Position numbers and translations under genes: made by a program. The notes under the pieces were generated by a model that searched no databases, had not been told where the DNA came from, and saw only the letters and a program-made list of their open reading frames with translations. From Pinus tabuliformis (taxonomy: Eukaryota > Streptophyta > Pinopsida > Pinales > Pinaceae): DNA of 64,000 bases. Position 1 is the stretch's first letter, and every line of letters begins with the position of its first letter. Positions 23,369 to 34,928 of this stretch are shown here, piece after piece. The DNA lies in NCBI GenBank assembly GCA_031772625.1, contig CM062812.1, positions 736,223,714 to 736,287,713 on the forward strand, given 5' to 3'.

Positions 23369-24847
23369 ATGATGAAGTTTGATGGCAAGGATCCGGTAAA
23401 TTGGATACTTCAGATGGAGCAATATTTTGATCTACATGGTGTACCACTGTTACAAAAGGTATGTATTGCATATTCATATTTAGAACCAGATCAATTTTTA
23501 TGGTACGAAGGGCTTTGTTCTCGTAAACAACTTGTTACGTGGTCAATTTTCACAGAGGAAATGATAGCACATTATGAGGATACAAAGAGCAACACCTTCT
23601 TTAGAGCAACACCACAACAATTGGAAAGAGTAAAAGGGCTTTGTGACATAGTGGAAAGCAAAATTATGAAAACCAGGAAGCGTACCACTTACAACTATAA
23701 AGATGGAAGTGTTGTTTCTCCTAGCCTTCCACAACCTACAAGGGTTACACCACAACAATTGGAAGAAAAAAGAGAAAAAGGGCTTTGTTACAATTGTGAT
23801 AGCAAATGCACTAAAGGTCATAAGTGTGCAGAGAAGAAATTATTTTACATAGAATGTGAAGAGGAGGAATAAAAAGATCAAGAAACATCAAAAGAAGAAG
23901 ATATACGCCAGGACCCCACCCCAGAGAAAGAAGAAATGAATCAGACCATATCTTGTAAATCATTGGCAAGAATTACCACTCCTCAAACTCTCAAGATAGA
24001 AGGACATATCAAGAAGAAAAAGGTACAAGAAGTGAAAGATCACATCGAGAAAGAAGAAATGAATCCAACCATATCTTGTAATTCATTGTTCGAAATTACC
24101 ACTTCTCAAACTATCAAGATAGAAGGACATATCAAGAAGAAAAATGTTCAAGAAGCGAAAGATCACATCGAGCATCAAGAAATGAATCCGACCATATCTT
24201 GTAAAGGATTGGAAGAAATTACCACTCCTCAAACTCTAGAGATAGAAGGACATATCAAGAAGAAAATGGTTCAAGCAGTGAAAGATCACATCGAGCATCA
24301 ACAACAAGTTCACCAACTTTTAAAGGATAATGCCACTTCGGTGCAAAATCAAACGAAACAACAGGTAGATCAACATCGCAGTGAAAAATGTTTTGATGTA
24401 GGTGATTGGGTATTTTTACTGCTACATCTCAAGCAAGCTATTTATGAGAAGGAAATGTTGGCAATACTACATGCACTTAAAAAATGGTGACCTTACCGAA
24501 TGGGAAGACTCTTCAAGGATGAGGATGTGGAAGCATTGTTTTGTGCTATTTATATTATCCAAACAGATTGGATAAACGAAGCAAGGGATGAATGGAAGAA
24601 GGACGAAGAAGTATGGACACTTATTTAAAAGTTGCAAAAGATCCCAATTCAAACAATATTGCCAGAAATTGAAGAGGAAGGAAAAATCATATTGGAACCT
24701 GGAGCAGTCATAGAAACAAGAACCCAACAGCTACGAAATCGATCAATTTCAGAGCATCTCATCAAGTGGAAGAACTTATCCGCTGAATATTCCACATGGG
24801 AGGACAAGAATTTTATACAGAAGCATCAAGAACTACTCAAGCGTTGA
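23369..24847 (+). pseudogene. Element D coding remnant: gag, tandem segment, chromodomain
   Basis: The gag part (23369-23872) includes VNWILQMEQYFDLHGV and a CCHC zinc knuckle (CYNC...KGHKC). The middle (23936-24490) is dominated by three tandem 41-residue units (NPTISC..L.EITT.QT..IEGHIKKK) and then runs into integrase-tail sequence (CFDVGDWVF). The last piece (24632-24847) holds a chromodomain (LIKWKNLSAEYSTWEDK). The interior looks like a shortened and rearranged version of element C's. Fossil with a few breaks. Confidence 0.85.
23933..24301 (+). repeat. Three tandem 123-bp units inside element D
   Basis: Units begin at 23933, 24056 and 24179. The period of 123 bp equals 41 codons, so the frame is kept. 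The matching stretch in element C (minus strand, about 27745-27640) is present once, just before its protease motif. The triplication is therefore specific to D's lineage. Confidence 0.85.
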
Positions 24848-24875
24848 GGACAACGCTTTTTGGAGGAGAGGGGCA

Positions 24876-25208
24876 TGTTAGGCCCCTACACTACTAGTGT
24901 AACCCCTTATTGTTATTAGTATAACCCACTTATTATATTGATGTACCCATGTAGTGCCCATATTGTTACTATTGTGCCCCATAGAAGCCCACTATTGTTA
25001 TTATTGTGCCCTTACATTATTATTGTTATGTCGGCTATGATTATGTTATGACCCCTTAGACTCCTATATATAGAAAGGAGGTATTTTCATTTGTATCATC
25101 CAAGAATTGTTCATTTATGTAATGTAAAGGAGGTTGCCCCCTCGAAGAGGCTGAATTCTAAGGCATGGATCTCTCTTTTCTATCTTTTTGTGAGCTGGTT
25201 TCATAATA
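24876..25208 (+). repeat. Element D 3' LTR
   Basis: Preceded by a purine tract (TGGAGGAGAGGGGCA, 24861-24875). It differs from the 5' LTR at about eight to ten of 332 positions. Confidence 0.92.
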
Positions 25209-28200
25209 GGATCTCTGTCACTTACAATAATCTTTGGGTTTCCATGCAGCTTTTGAATTGTTTCCATAAATGTAGTAGAAACTGTACCGGCTTTAAATGG
25301 ATTTGATAATGCAAAAAAGTGTGCATACTTGGTAAGTCTATCAATTACCACCATGATGACACTCTTTCCCTCAGACTTGGGTAAACCTGTGATAAAATCC
25401 ATTGAAACCTCCTCCCAACGTTGGCTTGGAATGGATAAAGGTTGTAATAGACCCGATGTCTTAATTGTTTCAACCTTATTTTGTTCGCAAACCAAACATT
25501 TCTCCACAAAATTTTGAATATCTGATTTAAGGCCCTGCCAAAAAAATTCCTTCTTAACCCTCTGGTAAGTTTTTAAAAATCCTGAGTGCCCTCCTAAGGG
25601 AGAAGTGTGCAATTCCATAAGAATTTTTTGTTTTAGCTGGGAATTCTTACAGAGGTATAAGCGATCTTTGTACCATAACGAATCATTTTACCAGCTAAAT
25701 GTGTCATATGTACTGGAGTCTTGTTGTAACTTTCGAATAAGTGCCCACACTTCTTTGTCATTCTTCCATTCCTCCCTTGCTTCGTTTATCCAATCTGGTT
25801 GAATAATAGAAATGGCACACAACAATGCTTCCACATTCTCATCCTTTCTTGAGAGTGCATCTGCCACCACATTTTGCTTTCCTTTTTTGTAGATGATTTC
25901 AAAGTCATAACCCAACATCTTTGTGACCCACTTTTGTTGCTCTTCAGAGGATAATCTTTGTTCTAAAAAGTATTTAAGGCCATCATGATCCATTTTTACC
26001 TTGAAGTGTCTTCCCATTAGGTAGGGTCACCATTTCTTAAGTGCATGGAGTATTGCCAACATTTCCTTCTCATAAATAGCTTTGTGTAAAAACTTTCCCT
26101 TGATTGGACGACTTTCGAACGCAATGGGTCTTTCATCTTGCATTAAAATAGCACCAATTCCATTTCCTGAAGCATCACATCATTTCCCGAAGCATCACAT
26201 TCCACAATAAAGGTTTTTGTGAAGTCTGGTGTAGCTAAGACCGATGAATGGCACATTTCCTCTTTAGATGCTCGAAGGCCTTTGTTGCTTCTGGAGTCCA
26301 TGAAAATGCATCTTTCTTCAATAATGTTGTTAGAGGTGCTACTATTCTCCCATAATTCTTAACAAACTTGTGATAATACCCTGTCAACCCGAGAAATCCT
26401 CGCAAATACTTTATGGATGTGGGGATTTTCAATTCCTTAATGGCTTTAATTTTGCTAGGGTCTACCTTAACTCCTTCATGAGATACAATATGACCCAGAT
26501 ATTCCACCTCTTGTACTCCAAAGAAACATTTGGATCTTTTTGCATATAATTGTTTCTCCTCCAATAGTTGTAGCACCCTTTCAACATGTTCAACAAGATC
26601 CTTCCAAGACTTGACGTAGATTAGTATATCATCAAAAAATACTAAAAAAAAATTTCCAAGGAAGGGTTTGGAAATGGAATTCATTCAAACCTTGAAATGT
26701 TTAAGGTGCATTGGTAAGGCTAAAAGGCATGACCAAAAATTCATAATAAGCCTCATGAGTTCTGAATGTTGTTTTCAGAATGTCTTCAGTCTTCATTCTT
26801 ATTTGATGATATCCTGAATGAATATCCAACTTGGTGAAGTAAATTGATCCATACAATTCATCCAGTAATTCATCAATGACATGAATGAGAAACTTATCTT
26901 TAATAGTGAGCTTGTTGAGCTCCCAATAATCCAGACACATGTGCCATGATCCATCCTTCTTGTGCACCAATACTACTAGAGCAGAGAAAGAACTTTGACT
27001 CGGTTGAATTATACCAGCCTCTTGCATTTCTGCAACCATACGTTCAATTTCACTCTTTTGGGCATAGGGATATCTGTACGACCTAATGTTTGGAGGAACA
27101 CTTCCTGGAATCAGATGAATAGCATGATCATGATCAGGAATAGGTGGGAGACCTTTGGGAGTCTCAAATACCTTGGAATGATTGTCCAAGACTTTTTGGA
27201 GATCTGGAGAAATAGACGATTCCAATGTGGAAACATCTAGCGAATATAATTGTGCAATTACACCTCTTTGTTCCTTTTTTAGAAGCTTTGTCATACCGTT
27301 AGAGCTGATTATCTTTCCTGGTTTCCCTACAATACCCCTTAATTCAAATTCCTTTCCTTCCACAAAAAATTTCATGAAAAGTTCTTGAAAATTAAAAGCT
27401 ATTGTACCCATTGGACTCCTAGTACAACATCAGCACCTCCCATTGGAATGGAAAGCATTGGACTAGTCAATACATATTCTCCCATGGATAGCTTGATATT
27501 ATGGCACTTTATAGAGCAATTTATTGTTCCTCCATTTGCAACCATCACTTGACACTCTGGTGCTAGATATAAGAATCAATTCAATTATTTTTCTACCTTA
27601 CAATGAATAAAATTGTCGGTACTTCCTGAATCAATCAACACTATTACCTTTTTCTTCTTGATTTGTCCCTCTATCTTGATGGTTTGAGGAGTGGTAATTC
27701 CCTCCAGTGCATTACAAGATATGGTCGGATTCATTTCTTCTTTATCTAGGCTTTGTTCCTGGAGTATATCCTCTTCTTTTGACCTTTCTTGCTCCTTTTC
27801 TTCTTCCTCTTCACAATCTATGTAGAATAATTTCTTCTCAGCACACTTATGACCTTTAGTGTATTTGCTATCATAATTGTAACAAAGCCTTTTTGCTCTT
27901 TTTCTTCCAATTGTTGTGGTGTCAACCTTATAGGTTGTGGAAGACTAAGGGCAACAACACTTCCATATTTATAGTTGTGAGTGGTATGCTTCCTAGTTGC
28001 CATAATTTTGCTTTCCATTTTTCTTGCTAACCTGAATGGCTTCTTTAATGGATCAGGTTCCCAAAGGCAAACATCATGTTGGATATTATCCTTTAAGGTC
28101 CCTATGAACACATCAATCCTATGCTCCTCTGGAATATTTTTTATCCTTATGTTCAATTTTTGGAACTTTTCAATGTGCTCCATTATTGAACCCTTTTTTT

Positions 28201-28933
28201 TGAGACTTATCAATTGGCTAAAAAAAGTGTTTCTTTTTGTATCCTCATAATGTGTTGTCAATTCTTCCGTAAAAATTGCCCAAGTGATAATTTGTTTACG
28301 AGAGCAAAGCCATTGATACCATACAAACTGATTTGGTTCCAAATATAAAGTTGCAATACATACCTTTTGTGTGTTTTGCACATTATTGAGATCGAAAAAT
28401 TGCTCCATCTATAATATCCATGTTGTGGGATCCTTGCCATCAAACTTCCTCATATCAATTTTTGGAATATGGTGGGTCTTCGATCCAACATTAGAGTCTA
28501 TGGGATCATGATTAACATTTATTTTGTTCTCATCATGATTTTCCTTTACTACCCTTTCACCATTAGTGACCATTTATTGTAGCAACTTATTCATATTTAT
28601 CTTCAATTTTTCCATCTTATCATCCATGCAATCAATTTTAGCTTCCATGCAATTCATCTTAGCTTCCATGCCATCCATCTTAGCTTCTACGCCTTTCTTT
28701 AAACAATCCGTCTTAGCTTCTACACATTTCTTTAAACCATCCATCTTAGCTTCTACATCTTTCCTTAAACCATCCATCTTAGATTCTGTTGCTTTTTGTG
28801 CAAGTGACACTTGTTGCACATGGTCTTGTAATTTTGATATTTCATATTGCATTTCTTCCTCTTCTTCATAAGTCATGCTAGAGCTTTTAGGTTGCTTACT
28901 AGGTGTTTGCATTTTCTTTCCTCGGGACACCAA
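25209..28933 (-). pseudogene. Element C gag-pol remnants: gag, protease, RT, RNase H, integrase core
   Basis: Down the minus strand: an N-terminal coiled-coil zone (28933-28574) with repeated KMDG/KMD units; gag (about 28408-27818); the protease motif DSGSTDNFIH (about 27640-27610); RT (27411-26235) with FFDDILIY and YLGHIVSHEGV; RNase H (about 26230-25850) with KKGKQNVVADALSR; and integrase zinc finger and core (25618-25214) with H..GHSGF, CLVCEQ and MDFITGLP. The core is cut by element D at its VSDRDP stretch. The order is typical of chromoviruses. Several breaks are present. Fossil. Confidence 0.9.
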
Positions 28934-29497
28934 TTACCAATTCAAACTAATTCTTCAAACAAAGCTTATGCAAAAATTTTAAAAAAACTACACACCTTTT
29001 TTCACTTTGTAGAAGCTTGATATTGAATCTGATGTACCTCTGTAATTTCAGATCATCTAGTTTTGAAATCGCGACCTATAGTAGCACTCTGTGTCCTCTT
29101 TCCAATGCCACCAGTCTTATCCAAGTTGGATTCTCCAAGGAAGAGTTATGCACAATCTCCCAAGATGACCTGATTATAGACTAGTTCAGTGCGAACTTGT
29201 ACGATGTGCCATGAGTCACTCTTACGAAATTTCAATCCGATGCTCAGAGAGAAAGTTATGACAATTTTTCCCAGGTCACCTATTTGGAATGTAATTCAGC
29301 ATTCTGCAAAAATACCAACTTCCTCAGATCATATCTCTACAAATATAGCATGAAAAGCTTTGAATTTGGACCCGAGATTCAGCGTGATTTCTTCTCAAAT
29401 GGGCTTTTTTTTAGCTTCTGAAATGTCACAGAAAAAAAGCTATAGTGAAAATGCCACGATGACCTATTTGGAGCAACGAAAACCTAGCATCGAAAGC

Positions 29498-29509
29498 TTT
29501 AATACCAAA
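29498..29509 (-). other. Primer binding site of element C
   Basis: The minus strand reads TTTGGTATTAAAGC next to the LTR, a diverged form of the tRNA-iMet site seen intact in element D. Confidence 0.7.
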
Positions 29510-29839
29510 TGTTATTAAACCAGCTCACAAAAAGATAGAAAAGAGAGATCCACGCCTTATAATTCAGCCTCTTCGAGGGGGCAAACTCCTTTATACATAA
29601 ATGAGCAATTCTTGGATAATTCAAATAACAAAACCTCCTTTCTATATATAGGAGTCTAAGGAGTCACAATATAACCCATTCAACCTAACAATAATAATAT
29701 AAAGCCACAAAAATAACAATACAGGGATTCTATGGGGCACAGTAATAAAAATATGGGGACAATAGGGGCACAACAATATTAATAAGGGATACAACTACAA
29801 TAGTAATGGGGTCATCACTAGTATTATAGGGACCCAATA
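29510..29839 (-). repeat. Element C LTR (5' LTR in element orientation)
   Basis: A 330-bp partner of 21250-21571. The target-site duplication GGATA follows at 29840-29844. Confidence 0.92.
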
Positions 29840-29844
29840 GGATA

Positions 29845-32800
29845 CATTAGCACACGAAGCATTCATTCGTGCGTTGCTGGAAGCGGAAATGATCCACCAA
29901 ATTGTCTCTTGGACGGACCTAGATCGTGGGCCCATATACACAAATACTTGGCGCACGGTGGATTCCTTGAAGGTTTCTCTAGGTGGAGGACATGCAATTC
30001 CTTGTTCACATGGGTAGCTACATGGCTACCACAGGGACACTCATTCCCGGAAAAAACATCATCCTTTCAATATTTCCACTCCAGGCCAATTCTCAGTTTC
30101 AGCCATGATTTGTTGATAGACTGAGTAAACTGTTTGCAGAAAAGGGCTCTGGTTCGTAGATGGAACTTTGTTGAATTGGGAGAAGGAGATATGGGGAGCT
30201 AGGTAGAAACAAAATGGAAGTCTGTTGTGGGATATATGCCCTTAGTGGGAAGGTCGATGAATGGATGGTACAATTTTCATTTCTTAAATGAGGATGATTT
30301 ACACAAAATCAAGGCGTTGCCATGGATTAAGGGGAGGGGTTTTTTGGCTCTGCACTCATGGTACGTTGGCTTCAATCCCCTTAAGGAGACACCTAAAAAT
30401 AAACTGATATGGGTCAAATTTTTTGGTTTTCCAATTAAATTCTGGACTCGGCAAATATTCATGGATATAGGGAATACGATTGGGAATTTATTTTACGTCA
30501 ACCCATAGTGTTTGGGAGCTCGAGATAAAAGAATTGCATGGATTTTGATTAAAAAGGAATACAGAGGGAGATTCTCACACCATATCAATCTACTCTTGGA
30601 GGGCACACATCTGGTCTAACAACTGGACTTCTGGGGTGTCGCCTTTCGATGTCTCATTTGCCAACACATAGGATACCTCATGGGTTAGTGTCCACGATGG
30701 ATGGGAGGACATCATATGGTGCATAGGCAAAAATTTCATGGGACGAAGGATAAGGCTGGTGGACAGGTTATTAATTCAGTGGTTGGCCATGATGCGACCG
30801 GGTATACAGGCGGTATGCACCACTCTTCAGGTACCCCTCCTTTTTCTATACCATTCCCATCCTTTAAATTCAATCCTGATAAATGTGATTATTCTACACC
30901 TATTGTGGTTCCTTCATCTCCCTAGAATTCCAATGGTTCTAGCTCACCTGCAACTGATGACTCTTTTCTGTCTCTATCAGAAAAGGTCCTCCATAAACCC
31001 TATGTTGAACTGCCTCATAAGGGAATATTTCCACCTCCTCTGAGGACATATCACACCACCTCCCCTTCCCACATCACGTATATCCCTGCACCTCGCCCCC
31101 ACCTGTATCTAAACCACCCCCAGTGACTAGGACTCGACCTATTTCACCTAATTTGGCCATCTACTACCCTACCAATTAGGTGGACAATTATATTGACTTC
31201 CTGCTCTAGAAGAAGACCCTTGATCTCTTTACTCTCACTATTCAAAAACCTACTGCCTCGTTGTCACCCCACATCAGTCCCACCTCACCAGGCAACATCA
31301 TTGTCTACCAAAAACATAGCCAGGATAGTAGACATTTTAGAGGACGCCCAAGGCCCCTTCCTTTCAGTCCATCTGATTAATATGCACTCGTTGATGTCCC
31401 CATCACATTTTCCATCCCTCCTCGGGCACTTAGAGAAAATGTTCCCACCCCTGGGCTATCATGAATTTCATCTTATCTATGAATATTTGGGGTCTAGGGG
31501 CTACTCCAAAATTTTTGGCCCTCAAAGAACTCTTCCTTTCAACCTGTCCCTATATCATCCTTCTCCAGGAAACTATGCACTCGGCACAACAAGGGATTAT
31601 ATATTTCAGGAAGATGCTCCCTGATTGGTATATGGCGACAACAGATGCTAGAGGCCTCTCAGGGAGGTCTGGTCACTCTATGGGACTTGACATGGGTATA
31701 TATGAAGGCTTTTCCTTGTTTTGAAGGAATATTTCTTGCAAGAAAAATAAGAGGGCTCCCATGACACATACATATACTGAATATATATGCCCTGTATAAA
31801 TACTAGAACACATTTTGGAAAAAATTGGTTTCATCTGAGGTTTTGGTACTGGAATCCCTTCTCATGGTTGGGGATCTAAACTACACTATTGGGATGGATG
31901 AGGTTTGGGGGGGGGGGGTGGTCCATAAAAGTGGATGCCATGGCTAATCTGATAAAATACATCATTGTCGATTACAATTTCATGGATATATGTCCCTCTA
32001 GGATTTCTCCTACCTGAGATAATGGAAGTACTCGTGATGGATATGTGGAAAAAAGGCTGGATAGATTTTTTCTTCATGAACAATTGATAGAGAGACTCAG
32101 GTCCATCCAATCAGACATCATTAATAATTTTATTTTTGATCACAGAACCATTATTCTCCATTGGAGACGAGGGGACCTCAGACATTGGTTTCCATTCAAA
32201 ATTAATCGGGTGTGGTTGATGGACCTACAATTTGACCCTCTGGTGTGGGATGTTTGGGAAAGGGACAAGGCACAAGATATCTCCCCTATGGTGAATATTC
32301 AAGGAAAAATAAGGGACGTAAAGTTGATGGTAAAAGAATTTGATAGGAGGAAGAAATTCCAAATGAAAAAAGATCTAAAAGATATATCTATTTCCTTGGA
32401 TATGCTGAGTCCACAATTGTTACAACACAATCCCTTAGCATCACTAAGGGCTGCAATGCACTCACTGGAACAAAAAATAAAACATGTTCTACAAATTTGA
32501 GAGGCTACGTGACACCTAAAGAGTAGGGCCATATGGATCTGGGAGGGTGATAGAAATACAAAATTTTTCCACAAGTTTTCCCATCACAGAAGAAAGGTAA
32601 ACTCCATATGGGAGATAATTGACACAGAAGGGAACCAAATACAATCTCAACAGGATATAAGTAAAATGGTTGTCGAACATTTTGAGAAGGCTTATAGACA
32701 CAGTGGGGCGGACTGTGTTGAGGACCAGATTTGGGAGGTTGAAGTATATCCCAACATGTTTGATGATGACACATACACGACCCTATATAAAAAGGTCACG

Positions 32801-33264
32801 AGGGAGGAAATACTGGAGGTGCTCAAATATTTTAAAAGAGACAAAGGCCTGGGACCTGATGGATAGACAGTCAAACTATTTACACATTTTTTTGTCATTC
32901 TTCACGAGGACCTCCTAGCAATGGTGGAAGAATCGAGGATCAGGGGGTGCATCCATCCTTATATATGTTCGACCTACATTACCCTCATTCCAAAAAGGAC
33001 ATCCACTGGATCCTTCATGGATTATCAACCCTTTTCGTTTTGTAATCTTTTATTTAAGATTATATCCAAGACTATTGCGACAGGATTAAGCATACCCTAT
33101 CAAAATATATATCCCTCAAAAATTTTAGTTTCCTATAGAACAGATGGATCCACGATGTTGTGGCCACTGGTCAAGAATGTTTCCATTCAATCCACAACAA
33201 AAAACTAAATTTTGTTGTTATGAAGGTCGATCTGCAGAAGGCATATGACTGCCTAGACTAGGGA
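29845..33264 (+). mobile_element. L1-type LINE, 5' part: ORF1, endonuclease, N-terminal RT (dead)
   Basis: ORF1 remnant at 30227-30508 (KALPWIKGRGFLALHSW, then W.KFFGFPIKFW) resembles the DUF4283 domain of plant L1 ORF1. The apurinic endonuclease begins near 31460 (MNIWGLGATPK, LLQET). The linker (32045-32500) has RLDRFFL and DHRTIIL, then WEGDRNTKFFH. RT motifs follow: REEILEVLKYFKRDKGLGPDG, TLIPKR, DYQPFSFCN and KVDLQKAYDCLD at the junction. Many frameshifts and stops. Two expected Trp codons after GPDG and after DCLD read TAG, consistent with C-to-T decay on the other strand. Element B interrupts the RT. The 5' boundary is uncertain and may reach left of element C. Confidence 0.85.
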
Positions 33265-34252
33265 TGTCACGCCCCTACACCTGCGGTAGTCTTCCAACTG
33301 CTTATAGCGAGGTGTGGCACCACCGAACGCTTTCTTTTCACCAATACTAACATTCATGGACTACGCCTAAATCACTTGTCCTTACTTAGTTTGTGTTTCG
33401 CAACCAAGTAAAATTATGTTTATCCTTTATACCAATGAACACCCATACTCATTCATTATCAACAACAATTATAAAATACAACAACAATTGCACAGTATAA
33501 AGGGAGGGGAAACTCCCTGAACAATGAGTTTCCTGACATTATATATTAATCAATCTTTCTTCATAATAATACAATCATCACAAGTAATGCATGGCAAATT
33601 CCAAGCCAATACTTAGCTTCTTTTGCAACATAGGCAAATTAGCCTTTTACAATAACCATGTGCACGCCTTGCACGAAGGGCGGGTGCTCCCCTGAGCCAC
33701 CAAGACACCCTTGTCTGTCCCGGCACAACTCTGCACTCAGGACAACCTTGGGCACACGTTGCCCAACCCTTGACCAGCTCCAAGTAATACCGAAACTGCG
33801 CCCTCAAGACATGCGCATGAGCTATGCGCACTCCAACCCAAATCTGCGCACTTCTCTTGGAGCTATGCGAAGTTTTCCAAGTTCGATGGATTACAAATGA
33901 ACCTCAACGCTTGGTAATATATACATATCTCAGCGTGGGTTTACGTGGGTGGTGGCTCTCCAGCCAACCCCCAAAATAAGGTTAACACACCCCTATACGT
34001 GCCCAAGTATGTGTCGGCCTTCGCCCATACTTCCTCATGCTTTATGGGTATAAGTTCACCATCGCATTCTTCCTTAGTCATTTTTCCATGTCGCACCTAT
34101 TATCGCAATTATCGTTGCACTTTGTCGCAACGCGCGCCCGCCCGTGTGCCCACGCCTGCCCGTGCGCCCGTGTGCCCGTCGTCGACCTGCGCGCCCATCG
34201 TGCACGCCGACTCGCCCGACGCCCAACCGTGTTCACGCCCGAAGACCTTACA
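33265..34252 (-). repeat. Element B LTR (3' LTR in element orientation)
   Basis: Pairs with 57671-58669. The right third is GC-rich with many GCCCG and CGCGC runs, creating spurious Arg/Pro/Cys-rich open frames on both strands that I do not consider genes. Confidence 0.92.
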
Positions 34253-34264
34253 TCCTCCTCCACC
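34253..34264 (-). promoter_or_regulatory. Polypurine tract of element B
   Basis: The minus strand reads GGTGGAGGAGGA directly before the LTR. Confidence 0.75.
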
Positions 34265-34928
34265 TAAATTCGTTGTCATCCTCGACAACATGTCATCCTC
34301 CAAGCATCAATATCCACGATGTCAACTCCTTCACATAAGGTAACATCCCTGCAACATATGTAGAACTCCATCTCCATCATGTCTCACCTTAGTGATCAAC
34401 TGCCACTAAGTACTACATACCAAGGTATACACCTCAACGGTATGTCCTCCATCAGATATCATCTTGATCCATGATCATCGACCCCTCTGCCACAATCTCC
34501 ACTGCATCATCTCGTGTTAACCTCACCATGTGTCATCCCTCCATGTAGTCTCTCTTCAGATGCCAACACATTTGTATCATGTGTTACCATGTCTTCGACT
34601 AATGCCAACATATCTCTGCACATTGGTACCCCTCATGACTCGAACTAGTCAGGTGATCAGTCCAACCATACGCCCAAATCATAAGAATTCACATCCTTAT
34701 TCCACCACAAGTCTTCTCCTAACTTTTGCTACATCTCGGACTCATCAAGAAGCTATCAATCCATGCTCAGGTCCATGGAAAATCCATCCCATCTGCAACA
34801 TGTCATGATGCTTGATGCCAAGCCATCCCTGCATCATCAGTCATAAAGAAGCCTCCTTCAAGGCCCCTTGCAAAGTTGGTGTGGTTCCTCCCTACCAAGG
34901 CCTCCACACCAACCTCCTCCAAGGTTGT

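Larger units (their letters stand above)
22450..25208 (+). mobile_element. Element D: short non-autonomous relative of element C, inserted in C's integrase
   Basis: LTRs at 22450-22781 and 24876-25208 (TGTTAGG... to TTTCATAA.A) have a perfect target-site duplication GGATC (22445-22449 and 25209-25213). The LTRs and the gag piece are clearly of the same family as C, but D points the opposite way. Its 2.1-kb interior keeps gag with a zinc knuckle, then a triplicated segment, then an integrase-tail and chromodomain stretch. The protease core, RT and most of the integrase are absent. It would need proteins from a full-length relative such as C. LTR divergence by eye is about 2.5-3%, younger than C. 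Confidence 0.92.
21250..29839 (-). mobile_element. Element C: short-LTR Gypsy chromovirus (Reina-like), host of element D
   Basis: LTRs at 21250-21571 and 29510-29839 are flanked by a perfect target-site duplication GGATA (21245-21249 and 29840-29844). Without the insertion of D the element is about 5.8 kb. With about 325-bp LTRs and a C-terminal chromodomain, this fits the Reina clade of chromoviruses (inference). Coding order on the minus strand is gag, protease, RT, RNase H, integrase, chromodomain, with D splitting the integrase region. LTR divergence by eye is about 5-6%. The element is broken at several points in addition to the insertion. Confidence 0.93.

Noticed and set aside
34037-34343. 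Arg/Ala/Pro-rich open frames on both strands (also near 58451-58899)
   Set aside because: They arise from the GC-rich end of element B's LTRs; frames overlap on both strands and are not kept between the two LTR copies.
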